A stretch of 64,000 bases of DNA, from contig JASGKF010000002.1 of NCBI GenBank assembly GCA_047600765.1, positions 1,178,001-1,242,000 on the forward strand, in the 5' to 3' direction. Shown piece after piece: positions 29,701-38,997 of the stretch. Under the pieces are notes generated by a model that worked only from the letters and a program-made list of their open reading frames with translations, did no database searches and was not told where the DNA came from. Origin of the DNA: Viridibacterium sp047600765. Its GTDB lineage: Bacteria; Pseudomonadota; Gammaproteobacteria; Burkholderiales; Rhodocyclaceae. Positions within the stretch are counted from its first letter, which is position 1. Every line of letters begins with the position of its first letter. Made by a program: the position numbers and the translations under genes.

Positions 29701-32700
29701 CCGGATCGGTGGCCGTGACGGTGGTGACGGCCGTGGTGTTCTCGGCCACGCTCACATTGGCCGTAGCGCCACCGCCGTTGCTGGTGATAGTCGGCGTTTC
29801 GTTGACGTTGGTGATGGTCACCGAGATGGTCTGCGTATCGGTCGCCGTGCCGTCCGATACCTGCACGGTGACGATGTAGACGTTGTCGCTGTTGGCGTCG
29901 CTCGGCGACTCGTAGTTGCGGCCGGTGCTGAAGGTGAGGGCGCCGGTGCTGCTGTTGATCGTGAACAGCGCCGAGTCGGCCCCGCCGCTGATCGAGTAGG
30001 TCAGCGTGGCACCCGCATCGACGTCGGTGGCGGTGACGGTGGTGACCGCTGTCGTGTTCTCGGCAATGGAGACGTTTGCTGTGCTGCCGCCGCCATTGCT
30101 GGTGATGACCGGCGCGTCATTCACCGCCGTGACATTGACCGTGATGGTGTTGGGTGATGAATCGTAAGCGCTGCTCTGGTCGCGCACGCTGAAGGTGAAG
30201 CTGGTGTAGCTGTTGCCATTGGCGTCGCTGGCGGGCGTGAAGACAAGGTTTCCGATGTTGGCGGCGGTGATGACTTGGCCGGCCGTGACGGCGACGCCCG
30301 AGAGCGTGAGTGAGCCAGCGCCCGGCACGGTGTCGATGCGCACGGCGCTGAGGGTGTCGCCCGAGTCCACGTCACCAAAGCCGAAGTCGGAGGCGGCAAA
30401 GGTGTAGCCGGTGTCTTCGTTGGTGGTGATGGTCTTGTTGGTGCCGGTGGGGTTGTCGTTGACGGCGGTGACGTTGACTGTGATGGTGTTGGGCGACGAG
30501 TCGTAAGCGCTGCTCTGGTCGCGCACGCTGAAGGTGAAGCTGGTGTAGCTGTTGCCGTTGGCGTTGCTGGCGGGCGTGAAGACGAGGTTGCCGATGTTGG
30601 CGGCGGTGATGACCTGGCCCGCCGTGACGGCGACACCGGAGAGGGTCAGCGAACCCGCGCCCGGCACGCTGTCGATGCGCACGGCGCTGAGGGTGTCACC
30701 CGAGTCGACATCACTGAAGCCGAAGTCAGAGGCTGCGAAGGTGTAGCCCGTGTCTTCATTGGTGGTGACGGTTTTGTCCGCGCCCGTGGGGTTGTCATTG
30801 ACGGCGGTGACGTTGACCGTGATGGTGTTGGGCGAGGTGTCGTAGGCGCTGCTCTGGTCGCGCACGCTGAAGGTGAAGCTGGTGTAGCTGTTGCCGTTGG
30901 CGTTGCTGGCGGGTGTGAAGACGAGGTTGCCGATATTGCCGGCAGTGATGACCTGGCCCGCCGTGACGGCGGCGCCGGAGTAGGTGAGCGAACCCGCGCC
31001 CGGAATGGTGTCGATACGCACGGCGCTGAGGGTGTCGCCACTATCCACGTCACCAAAGCCAAAGTCGGAGGCGGCAAAGGTGTAGCCGGTGTCCTCGTTG
31101 GTGGTGATGGTCTTGTTGGTGCCGGTGGGGTTGTCGTTGACGGCGGTGACGTTGACTGTGATGGTGTTGGGCGACGAGTCGAAAGCGCTGCTCTGATCGC
31201 GCACGCTGAAGGTGAAGCTGGTGTAGCTGTTGCCGTTGGCATTGCTGGCGGGTGTGAAGACGAGATTGCCGATGTTGCCGGCGGTGATGACCTGGCCCGC
31301 CGTGACGGCGGCGCCGGAGTAGGTGAGCGAACCTGCGCCCGGCAGGGTGTCGATGCGTACGGCGCTGATCGTGTCGCCCGAGTCGACATCACTGAAGCCG
31401 AAGTCGGACGCCGCGAAGGTATAACCCGTGTCCTCGTTGGTGGTGATCGTCTTGTCCGCACCTGTGGGGTTGTCATTGACGGCGGTGACGTTGACCGTGA
31501 TGGTGTTGGGTGAGGCGTCGAAGACGTTGCTCTGGTCGCGTACGCTGAAGGTGAAGCTGGTGTAGCTGTTGCCGTTGGCGTTGCTGGCGGGTGTGAAGAC
31601 GAGGTTGCCGATATTGCCGGCAGTGATGACCTGGCCCGCCGTGACGGCGGCGCCGGAGTAGGTGAGCGAACCCGCGCCCGGAATGGTGTCGATACGCACG
31701 GCGCTGAGACTGTCGCCCGAATCCACATCGGTGAAGCCGAAGTCGGAAGCCGCGAAGGTGTACGCCGTATCCTCGTTGGTGGTGACGGTCTTGTTGGTGC
31801 CTGCCGGCGCATCGTTGACGGCCGTGACATTGACCGTGATGGTGTTGGGTGATGAATCGTAAGCGCTGCTCTGGTCGCGCACGCTGAAGGTGAAGCTGGT
31901 GTAGCTGTTGCCGTTGGCGTTGCTGGCTGGCGTGAAGACGAGGTTGCCGATGTTGGCGGCGGTAATGACCTGACCGGCCGTGACGGCGGCGCCGGAGAGC
32001 GTGAGGGAGCCGGCGCCGGGCAGGGTGTCGATGCGCACGGCGCTAAGCGTGTCGCCCGAGTCGAACATCGCTGAAGCCGAAGTCAGAGGCTGCGAAGGTG
32101 TAGCCCGTGTCTTCGTTGGTGGTAATGGTGTTGTTGGCACCGGTCGGGTTGTCGTTGACCGCGGTGACGTTGATGCTGCGCGTATCGGAGCCGGTCTTGC
32201 TGCCATCGCTGACCGTGAAGGTCACGGTGCGGGCGCTGGTGTTCGGACTGTCGCTGGTGTTGTTGTAGGTGATGGAGCGCAGCGCGGTCTGGTAGTTGGC
32301 GACCGTCGTGGTGCCGCTCAGGGTCAGCGTACCGGTGCCCGAGTTCCACGAGCCGGTGATACCCAGCTGGTTGGTGAAGGCCAGTACGTCCTGGCTGCTC
32401 TGGTAGTTGCCGGTGATCTGGATTGTGGCGCCGGTCAGGTTGGTGCTGTCGGCATCGGTGACGGTCAGCGCGCCGTCGAGGGCCGTGGTGGCGTTCTCGG
32501 TATAGGCCAGGGCAGCGTTATTGACCGCGATGACAGGGGCCACGGGTCCCGCTTTGATGGCTACGCCGACGAAAGCGTATTCAGCGGAGTCGATGCTCCA
32601 GGTCATCGTGGTGCTGGTGCCGGTAGCGGTCTTGTAGCTGCTACCACCCGTGGGGTCGGCGCTGCCCGTGTCGACGCTCTGGGTCCACAGCACGGTGCCG

Positions 32701-33908
32701 CCAGGTTCGGGCGTCGCGTCTGTTTGTTGTCGCGTAGCCATGACGTCGATGACGATGTCACCGCTGACGGAGGTGACGGCCTGGCTGACGCTGGTGCCGC
32801 TACCCGTTTTTGTAACCGCCGTGCCGAAAGGCGTTGTCTGGTCTACGCCGAAAAAGTTACTGGCGCCGGCGACGAATTCGTGTGCGCTGCCCCCAATGGT
32901 GACGACCACATTGGCACTGCCTGCGGTGGGGCTGAGCAGGTACCAGATTTCTGCGGTGACGACGCCACCGGAGGTCACGGAACTCAGTTTTGTGAGAGCC
33001 ACCCCGCCATAGGTAACCGATGTGGCATCGGTGTTGTAGCGGGACGCGATCTCGACGACCAGCATGCCGTCCGAGCCTGCCGCAACGGTGTGGGCCCAGG
33101 TGAGCGTGGTGCTGCCCGTGGTGTCGGTTGCGCTCGAACTCGTGTTGCCGAGCGTGACGGCTAGCGTCTGGTTCCAGGACTGCATGCCTGCTGCGTCGAC
33201 GGCGATGGCGGTCTCGATCTGCCCGGTCGTGTATTCGAGCACCCAGTCGCCGCCTTGCGCGGCGTTGCCGGTGAGATCGTTGCTGGCGGCTATGTCGGCG
33301 CCGGTGAGGGCGGCGAGATTGTCGGCAAGCTCTACGCCCGCCTCGTTGGCTGTGAGATTGCAGCCGTACAGAAGGATGTCGGCATCGCTGTTGAGGGCAT
33401 TACCCCAACGGCTGATTTCGGCCGAACGCGCTTGCAGGCTGGTGGCGTCGAGTCGTGTGCTGCCCAGTTGCAAGGCGCCGGCCGTGCCGTGCGTGATGAA
33501 GTGCAGTGCGGAAAGATCGCTGCGGCCTTGCAAGGCTTCGCTGATGCGCGTGATGCCATCTTCGTTGGCGCCGAAGGTGATGACTTCGATGTCGGGGCGC
33601 GTTTCCTGCAGGTTGCCGAGCAGCTGTTGCCAGTTTTCTACCGAGGTGTCGACGAAGACGATTTCGGTTATGCGGTTCTGCTGTTGCGTGCTGTCTGCAG
33701 TGGCTGCAGCGTGGCTGTCGACGACACGGACTTCGGCGTTGTCCGTGTCGAGCAAGCCGGGTGCGATGTCGGCGGAATAGAGGAGGCGGGCTTCAACCTC
33801 CTGGATGACGAAGCGGCGTGGTGCGGGGGCCGTGGTGCGCGCAGGCCGTGGGCTCAGGATGCTCCCGATGGCCTGTTTGAAGCGAGCGCCGAAACCACGA
33901 TCTCCCAT
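20777..33908 (-). CDS. giant DUF4347/cadherin-repeat surface protein (~4375 aa; four apparent frameshifts)
   Basis: Read as one gene: subtracting four single-base insertions leaves 13128 nt, exactly 4376 codons. No Sec signal peptide. The N-terminus has a basic stretch, then VEARLLYSADIAPGLL, resembling the LEPR-XLL motif of giant export substrates, and a DUF4347 domain (~60-235: VFVDTSVENWQQLL, LHFITHGTAGALQL, LYGCNL). Then come a ~200-residue domain, six 113-aa VCBS-like repeats, about nine ~105-aa cadherin-like repeats and seventeen 106-aa DEFDVGAVTDSN-type repeats. A Pro-Thr linker leads to a C-terminal hydrophobic segment (ALLGAGVVWWAGRSAGLLAA) with a basic tail. The repeats are acidic and rich in DAD/DxD, so calcium binding is likely. 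Probable adhesin; no cell target is evident. Confidence 0.88.
21364..21506 (-). repeat. Pro-Thr dipeptide linker near the C-terminus of the giant protein
   Basis: Low-complexity DNA encoding alternating Thr-Pro with a few Glu, Val, Ala and Gly (PTPTPVPTPTPTPEPEP type). Such extended linkers span cell-envelope layers or space a domain from the membrane. Here it separates the repeat region from the C-terminal hydrophobic segment. Confidence 0.85.
21830..28855 (-). repeat. array of seventeen 318-bp (106-aa) repeats with interspersed cadherin-like units
   Basis: Unit type VDEFDVGAVTDSNASANTV...GGRFAINSSTGVVTVADGTLL...SADGSTSSQSFTINLTD. Copies run nine in a row (about 28855-25990), then in groups of three, three, one and one, separated by TSNGGGASASVS-type cadherin-like units. 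Neighbouring copies at about 27900-28850 are almost identical at the DNA level, which points to recent tandem duplication. Confidence 0.9.
25658..25664. other. apparent +1 frameshift (GTTGAAC) in the giant gene
   Basis: The frame upstream (minus strand) ends in junk after TIDDV, while the next frame resumes with EFDVGAVTD. Removing one A (GTTGAC) restores VTIDDVNEFDVG, which matches the other repeat junctions. Confidence 0.8.
29521..29527. other. apparent +1 frameshift (GTCGAAC) in the giant gene
   Basis: Reading QVSDGSF then DRHASH is out of frame with the rest. Removing one A (GTCGAC) gives DGSSTDTQAIS; removing the C instead gives DGSFTDTQAIS, which is closer to the neighbouring repeats. 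The exact extra base is therefore ambiguous. Confidence 0.75.
29557..29563. other. apparent +1 frameshift (GTAGAAC) in the giant gene
   Basis: The upstream frame reads ESPADANADNV and then loses the repeat. Removing one A (GTAGAC) gives DNVYEVTVQVSDG, exactly the repeat consensus. It lies 36 bases from the next frameshift. Confidence 0.85.
30118..32150 (-). repeat. six 339-bp (113-aa) VCBS/cadherin-like tandem repeats
   Basis: Unit type NPTGADKTVTTNEDTGYTF...SAVRIDTLPGAGSLTLSGAAV...GNLVFTPASNANGNSYTSF...SVRDQSSAYDSSPNTITVNV. Spacing is 339 bp and the six copies differ by only a few residues each, so the array is young or kept uniform by recombination. Confidence 0.9.
32060..32066. other. apparent +1 frameshift (GTCGAAC) in the giant gene
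   Basis: The N-terminal frame ends FGFSDVRLGRHA followed by a stop, while the sister repeats read FGFSDVDSGDTLSAVRID. Removing one A (GTCGAC) restores that reading. Confidence 0.88.
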
Positions 33909-33926
33909 TCCCGTCCTGTGACTCGA

Positions 33927-34829
33927 TCAGTTGAATGCCACCTTGCAACGCAGGCCGGATGGCACGGTGTTGCCCGCGTTGGGCATTTCGAGCCGCACGC
34001 GGAAGGTGTTGCTGGCCGCGTCGATGACCGGGTCGACCAGCACGACCGCAGCCGGGGCTTCCTTCATGCCTGCAAGGTCGGGCAGCACCTTGGCAAGCTG
34101 TCCGGGCCGGATGCTGTTGAAACGGTTGGCCGGGGCGACGACTTCGACGCGCAGCGGGTCGAGCTGCACGATCTTGAGGATGGGCTTTTGCTCGACGCGT
34201 TCACCCGGCGACAGGTAACGATCCACCACGACGCCGTTGATGGGCGAGGAAATAGTGCGCAGTCCGAGTTGCGCTCTGGCTACTTCGACGTCCTGCTTCG
34301 CGGTGACGCGCATTTCCTGCGCCTGGGCGTATTTCATCGCGGCGACCTTGGCTTCGGATTCCGCCTGGTCGAGCGCCTGCGGCGAGATGAACTGCTTTTC
34401 GTAGAGCTCGCGGGCGCGCTCCGCTTTTTTCTGGGCGAATTCGTAAGCGGACTTGGCGGCGGCGACTTCGGCGCGGTTGTCGAAACGCTGTGTGGCGGCG
34501 GCCAGCGAAGCGCGTTCGACGTCGTCGGTCAGCTGGGCGACGGCCTGACCTTTCTTGACGCGGTCGCCACGTTCCACCAGCACCTTGCCCAGTACGCCGG
34601 TGACCGGTGTGCCGACTTCGGCTTCGGCCGCGGGCATGAGCAGGCAGCCCAGCAGCTCTTCGCGCGCAGCGCGGGTGGCTGGGCGTTCGGCGACAGGGGC
34701 GCTGGCGGCATGGACGTGCGGTGCAGCAAGCATGGTGAGCAGGAAGAGGGATGCAGCTCGGGAGGGCAAGGGGCTCAGGCGCAAGGTTCGGTGCAGGGCT
34801 CGGTGCAGTGTGGTCATCATCAGGCTCAT
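33927..34829 (-). CDS. periplasmic adaptor (HlyD/RND membrane-fusion type)
   Basis: About 300 residues from the ATG at 34829, 8 bases after the SecA-like stop; an ATG at 34820 is also possible. Signal peptide (LSPLPSRAASLFLLTMLAAP, ending AHA/ASA) sends it to the periplasm. Order: lipoyl half (TPVTGVLGKVLVERGDRVKK), coiled-coil hairpin (~residues 95-180, Ala/Glu/Lys-rich), second lipoyl half (ISSPINGVVVDRYLSPGERV), beta-barrel (LDPLRVEVVAPANRF) and MP domain. The organisation is that of adaptors that bridge inner-membrane exporters to outer-membrane channels. It ends 18 bases before the giant protein start. No TolC-like partner is in the window. Confidence 0.88.
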   Translation of the reverse strand: MSLMMTTLHRALHRTLRLSPLPSRAASLFLLTMLAAPHVHAASAPVAERPATRAAREELLGCLLMPAAEAEVGTPVTGVLGKVLVERGDRVKKGQAVAQLTDDVERASLAAATQRFDNRAEVAAAKSAYEFAQKKAERARELYEKQFISPQALDQAESEAKVAAMKYAQAQEMRVTAKQDVEVARAQLGLRTISSPINGVVVDRYLSPGERVEQKPILKIVQLDPLRVEVVAPANRFNSIRPGQLAKVLPDLAGMKEAPAAVVLVDPVIDAASNTFRVRLEMPNAGNTVPSGLRCKVAFN

Positions 34830-34837
34830 TGAGAACG

Positions 34838-36802
34838 CTATTCCGCAGGGCGGCCGAACAGCAGCTGCTGGCGTGCTGTGTCGTCCTGGCTGCGCAAGCG
34901 ACAACGCGCCTTGCGGGCGCGTGCGTCTTCACGGGATTGCGTTAACCCGGCAAGGGCTCTCGCAACGGGTAACGGCAGTTGGCCGTCGGAATTGAGGATT
35001 GTGCCGAGCAGGCGACGGACGGCCGCCGGAATTGTTCTGCTCAGCAGCCCTTCGTCGAGCGAAAGAAAGGTCTCAGCGCTGCCGCGCTGTCCCTGGCGGC
35101 CAGCGCGGCCGTGCAGTTGCCGGTCGATGCGGCGTGAACTGTTGTGCTGGCAGGAGATCACGTGCAGTCCGCCCAGCGCGGCGATGGCGGCGTCGATGTG
35201 GATATCGGTACCGCGCCCGGCCATGTTGGTGGTGACCGTGATGGCACCGGCGTTGCCGGCACGCGAGACGAGTTCGGCCTCTTCACGATCCTGGCGCGCA
35301 TTGAGCACACGGTGCGGCAGGCCGCGCGCCGCAAGCAGGCGGCTCACGATTTCGGAGTCGCGGACCGAGTCGGTGCCGATCAGCACGGGCTGGCCGGTGG
35401 CGTGGTGTTCCACCACGGCATCGAGGACGTGTTGCCAGCGCTCTTCACGATGGGCGTAGATGACAGGTGGTGTGATGCGCAGCTGGGGTGACTTGTGCGG
35501 CGCAATCACCACGACGGACAGTCCATAGACTTCGAGCAGTTCGCAACGGGCTTCACGCAGTGTGCCGCTGAGGCCGCCGATACGGTGGTAGCGCGGGAAG
35601 AAGCGCTGGAAGGTGATCTGCGAGAGCACGCGGGTGCCCGGTGTCGGCTGGCAGCCTTCGAGGATTTCCATCATCTGCTGCAGGCCTTTCGACCAGGCAC
35701 GCCCCTCGGCGACGCGGCCGCTGTTGGGGTCGACGATGTGCACCTTGCCGTCACGCACGATGTAGTGCTCGTCGCGGCGGTAGCGATGCAGGGCGGTGAG
35801 GGCCAGCGTGACGAGTTCGCGCCGGTACATGGGGACCGACCACAGCGCAGCATCATTGGCCTCTGCCCGGGCGTCGACGAGCACTTCGCCCGCGGGCAGC
35901 AGGGCACAACCATGCGCTGCGAGTGCAAAGTGCTGGCCGGGCTGCAGTTCGCGTGCAATCTGCAGCGCGAGCTGGCAGAGGGCAATCTGCTGGGGGTCGG
36001 CGCAGGATTCCGAGAGGATGAAGGGCGTCATGGCTTCGTCGATCAGCACGCTGTCGGCTTCGTCGATGATGGCCATGCACAGGCCACGCAGAACGCGTCC
36101 GGAAATGCCGTTTGCATCGTCACTGCTGCTGGGCGGCGGTGCCAGGCGATCGCGCAGGTAATCGAAGACCAGTTCCTTGGCGCTGCAGTACGTGACGTTG
36201 GCGGCATAGGCTTCGATGCGCGCATCGCGTTTGTGACTGGCGCTCACGGAGGATACGGTGAGACCCAGCAGGCGATAGAGCGGACGCAGCTGGTCTGCGT
36301 CGCGCGCGGCGAGGTAGTCGTTGGACGTTATGGCGTGAACCGGTACGCCAGCTAGTGCCGCGGTGGCGGCTGCCAGCGCCGTCGCGAGTGTCTTGCCTTC
36401 GCCGGTGGGCATTTCGGCGAGCTGGCCGCGCAGCACGGCGAGTGCGGCCATGATCTGGTTGTCGCGCAGATTGTGGCCGGTCACCGCACGTACGCAGACC
36501 AGCACGCCGGCCATGCAACGCAGGGCGGCATCGGATTCCAGGCCGTCACGCCCCAGCTCGGCGCGCGCCATGTTGATGGCTTGCCGCAGCTGCATGCCGG
36601 GCATGGCCGGCATCGCGGCCAGGTGCTTGCGCACGCGGGCGAGGTCGCGCGCCAGCGTGCGCTGGTGGCTGCGTAACGACAGCCCTGTGTTCTCGAAGCG
36701 CGCCTGCAGTGAAGCCAGCAGCGGCGGCAGCGCAGGGGATGACGTGCTCTCAGGATAGGGGCCGAACAGCGGGCCGGGAAGGGCGAGGGCAGGCTGGCGC
36801 AT
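34838..36802 (-). CDS. short SecA-like translocase ATPase
   Basis: 654 residues versus about 900 for housekeeping SecA. DEAD motor intact: MPTGEGKTLAT near residue 134, TSNDYLAARDA, CSAKELVFDYLRD, IIDEADSVLIDEAMTPFIL near 247, VTTNMAGRGTDIHID near 527 and QLHGRAGRQGQRGSAETFLS near 565. The protein ends soon after (GRPAE), so the helical-wing/scaffold C-terminal region is short and the zinc-binding CxCxSG tail is missing. An accessory SecA paralogue rather than the general one; its place between adaptor genes and the giant protein suggests that protein as substrate. It starts 2 bases after the M50-HlyD gene stops. Confidence 0.92.
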   Translation of the reverse strand: MRQPALALPGPLFGPYPESTSSPALPPLLASLQARFENTGLSLRSHQRTLARDLARVRKHLAAMPAMPGMQLRQAINMARAELGRDGLESDAALRCMAGVLVCVRAVTGHNLRDNQIMAALAVLRGQLAEMPTGEGKTLATALAAATAALAGVPVHAITSNDYLAARDADQLRPLYRLLGLTVSSVSASHKRDARIEAYAANVTYCSAKELVFDYLRDRLAPPPSSSDDANGISGRVLRGLCMAIIDEADSVLIDEAMTPFILSESCADPQQIALCQLALQIARELQPGQHFALAAHGCALLPAGEVLVDARAEANDAALWSVPMYRRELVTLALTALHRYRRDEHYIVRDGKVHIVDPNSGRVAEGRAWSKGLQQMMEILEGCQPTPGTRVLSQITFQRFFPRYHRIGGLSGTLREARCELLEVYGLSVVVIAPHKSPQLRITPPVIYAHREERWQHVLDAVVEHHATGQPVLIGTDSVRDSEIVSRLLAARGLPHRVLNARQDREEAELVSRAGNAGAITVTTNMAGRGTDIHIDAAIAALGGLHVISCQHNSSRRIDRQLHGRAGRQGQRGSAETFLSLDEGLLSRTIPAAVRRLLGTILNSDGQLPLPVARALAGLTQSREDARARKARCRLRSQDDTARQQLLFGRPAE

Positions 36803-36804
36803 GG

Positions 36805-38985
36805 TCAGGGCAGGCTGCCGCCGGGGAGCGATGCGGGCATGTCGCCCGGGTGAGCACCCAGCTGCTTGACGAAGAGCTGGCGGATGCGGCGCGAGAACTG
36901 CGTCGCGATGGTCTCGGGCGGGTGATCGAAACGCACCCAGGCACGACTGCCGATGCGCTGCAGGTGTTCGCCGGGCACCTCGACGTTGACGAGGAAGAAG
37001 GATTCGAGTGTGCGCAAGCCTTCCTGGTCGGCCGGGTCCGTCACCATGCGGCCACCACCACGATCACCGAGTACGATGCTGGGCAACTGGAAGCTGGCCG
37101 CCGGTGTGTGCTTGACCAGGCGGGCGGTGAGTTCCCTGTCGCGCGCTTCGGCCATGCGGACTTCGACGCCGCGCACGTCGTGGCGCAGTTGTTCGATTTC
37201 GGTCTGTTCGAGCGCGGTGCGGATCACCACGCGATCTGGCGAGACCACGTGTGCGATCTGTACGCCGCGGGACAGGAAGCGACCCGGCAGGTCTTCCGGG
37301 CGCGGAATCGCCAGGCGACCATTGGCAGGGCTGCGCACGACGAGCCGGTCGATGCGGTCATCGAGTTCGTGCAGGCGCTCGTCCAGCTTGTCGAGTTCTT
37401 CGCGCAGGGCGACGGCGGTGCCGGGTTCGTTGATGAGGGCGCCGGTGAAGGCAATGTGTACGCTGTTGCGGCGGGTCTCCAGCTGGATGCGCTCGGCTTC
37501 GAGCTCACGATTGCTGAGACGCAGCATGGGTTGCCCGGTCTTCACGTTGTCGCCTTCGCGCACCATCACTTCATCGACGAAGCCTTCGGTGTCGGCACGC
37601 ACGACGGCGTCATCCGGCACCCACACGACGCCCTCGGCATGTGTGCGCGACGGCAACGGCATGACGCCGATGACGCCGACCAGCACTACCAGCAGTACCG
37701 CAAAGCCGAGCAGGGCGCGCGGCCGGTTGGCTTCGATGCGCGGGTTGGAGAGCACGAGCTGGGTCAGCCCGATCAGCGGCCGGATCAGGTAGCGCCACAG
37801 CAGCCAGACGGCCAGCGCACAGCCCAGCAGCAATTGTTTGCCGAGCAGCCAGAACAGCATGCCGGCATACAGCAGGATGCGCCAGACAAAGGCGGCAATG
37901 CCGTAGCTCACCAGCAGGCCACGTTGCGAGTCGGTGCCGGGTGGCGTGCCCAGGCTCTTGTTGCCGAGAATCCAGCGCTCGCCGAGATAACGCAACCAGG
38001 CGTCGGAGCGTGCAGCGAGTCCCGGCACTTCGAGCCAGTCAGTCAAGACGTAATAGCCGTCGTAACGCATCAGCGGATTGGCGTTGACGAGCACGGTCGA
38101 CAACCCGCCGATGGCCATGCAGGCGAAAGCGATGTCACGCACCCAGCCATCGGCCACAACCAGCCAGACGAGCAGGGCGACGAAGGCGATGCTGGTTTCT
38201 GCGATGACGCCCATCGCGCTGACCAGCATGCGCTGATGCTTGTCAGGAAAGGCCGAGGCGGCCGAGGCGTTGACGTAGGGGACGGGGGTCAGCAGGAACA
38301 GTGTGGCGCCGACTTCGTGCACCTCGCCCTGCCAGTGCCGTATGGCGAGCGCATGGGCCAGTTCGTGGATGAACTTGATGACGGGGTAGAGCAGCCAGAT
38401 CAGCAAGAGGTTGCGTGGCGACAGGCCATTCACGCTGGCGAAGTTGCCGAGGTCTGCCGCGTTGACGCTGGCCAGCGTGATGCCGACCAGCATGGCGATG
38501 GCCCACAGCCACAGCACGTAGCGATGGAACAGGCCGTTGACCAGCGGCAACAGGGCGTCCAGCAGCGGCGTCGGGTCGAACAGGGCGACGCGCAGCGCCA
38601 TGGGGTTGAGCGGATTGCTGGCGCGGCGGCGACGGTCAGCAACGTCGAAGATGCCACCGAGGTCGGGCGAGTATTCGCTCTGGATCATGCCGGCCGAGCT
38701 GAGCTCGGAGAGGATGGCGAGCACTTCGGTCTGCGACGGCGCTTCGGTACCCATCTGGCGCACGAGGCCGTCCCAGATTTGTTGCACGGATTGGCGACCG
38801 TCGAGGCGGCCGACGATCTGGTAGCCCAGCGCATTGACACGGAACTGCCGCGACCCGGTGGTGCTGGTGACGACATACCACTGCTCGCCACGGAACACCT
38901 GCCGACGGACCTGCGCGGTGCTGACCAGGCGTGGATGCAGCTGTGCGGCGCGGTACCAATAGGGGCTGAAAAGGGATTCGGCCAT
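36805..38985 (-). CDS. PqqD-like / M50 metallopeptidase / HlyD fusion protein
   Basis: 726 residues. Residues ~1-110 form a PqqD-like winged-helix (FRVNALGYQIVGRLDGRQSV, then SELSSAGMIQ), a fold that in other systems binds peptide leaders. Residues ~150-420 are a polytopic M50 (site-2-protease-like) domain with the zinc motif IHELAHALA near 207 and the third ligand in NPLMRYDGYYVL near 305. After one more helix, residues ~440-726 are a HlyD-type adaptor: lipoyl half (GFVDEVMVREGDNVKTGQPM), coiled coil, second half (LVVRSPANGRLAIPR) and barrel. Similar fusions occur in peptide-export loci. The HExxH set is complete, so it may be an active protease. It ends 2 bases before the SecA-like start. 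Confidence 0.85.
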   Translation of the reverse strand: MAESLFSPYWYRAAQLHPRLVSTAQVRRQVFRGEQWYVVTSTTGSRQFRVNALGYQIVGRLDGRQSVQQIWDGLVRQMGTEAPSQTEVLAILSELSSAGMIQSEYSPDLGGIFDVADRRRRASNPLNPMALRVALFDPTPLLDALLPLVNGLFHRYVLWLWAIAMLVGITLASVNAADLGNFASVNGLSPRNLLLIWLLYPVIKFIHELAHALAIRHWQGEVHEVGATLFLLTPVPYVNASAASAFPDKHQRMLVSAMGVIAETSIAFVALLVWLVVADGWVRDIAFACMAIGGLSTVLVNANPLMRYDGYYVLTDWLEVPGLAARSDAWLRYLGERWILGNKSLGTPPGTDSQRGLLVSYGIAAFVWRILLYAGMLFWLLGKQLLLGCALAVWLLWRYLIRPLIGLTQLVLSNPRIEANRPRALLGFAVLLVVLVGVIGVMPLPSRTHAEGVVWVPDDAVVRADTEGFVDEVMVREGDNVKTGQPMLRLSNRELEAERIQLETRRNSVHIAFTGALINEPGTAVALREELDKLDERLHELDDRIDRLVVRSPANGRLAIPRPEDLPGRFLSRGVQIAHVVSPDRVVIRTALEQTEIEQLRHDVRGVEVRMAEARDRELTARLVKHTPAASFQLPSIVLGDRGGGRMVTDPADQEGLRTLESFFLVNVEVPGEHLQRIGSRAWVRFDHPPETIATQFSRRIRQLFVKQLGAHPGDMPASLPGGSLP

Positions 38986-38997
38986 CGGCGCGCTCCC

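Larger units (their letters stand above)
28860..30118 (-). repeat. four ~105-aa cadherin-like repeats
   Basis: Units of about 315 bp of the type PVITSNGGGATANVSVAENTT...SGGADSALFTINSSTGAL...NYEVTVQVSDG. Two of the six frameshifts lie inside the third unit. Five more scattered units of this type occur in the 21.8-26 kb part. Confidence 0.85.

Noticed and set aside
20777..33908. Giant gene as a decayed pseudogene
   Set aside because: Only four single-base events in 13 kb, no other stops, restored total length divisible by three, and the same sequence context as the frameshifts in two other genes.
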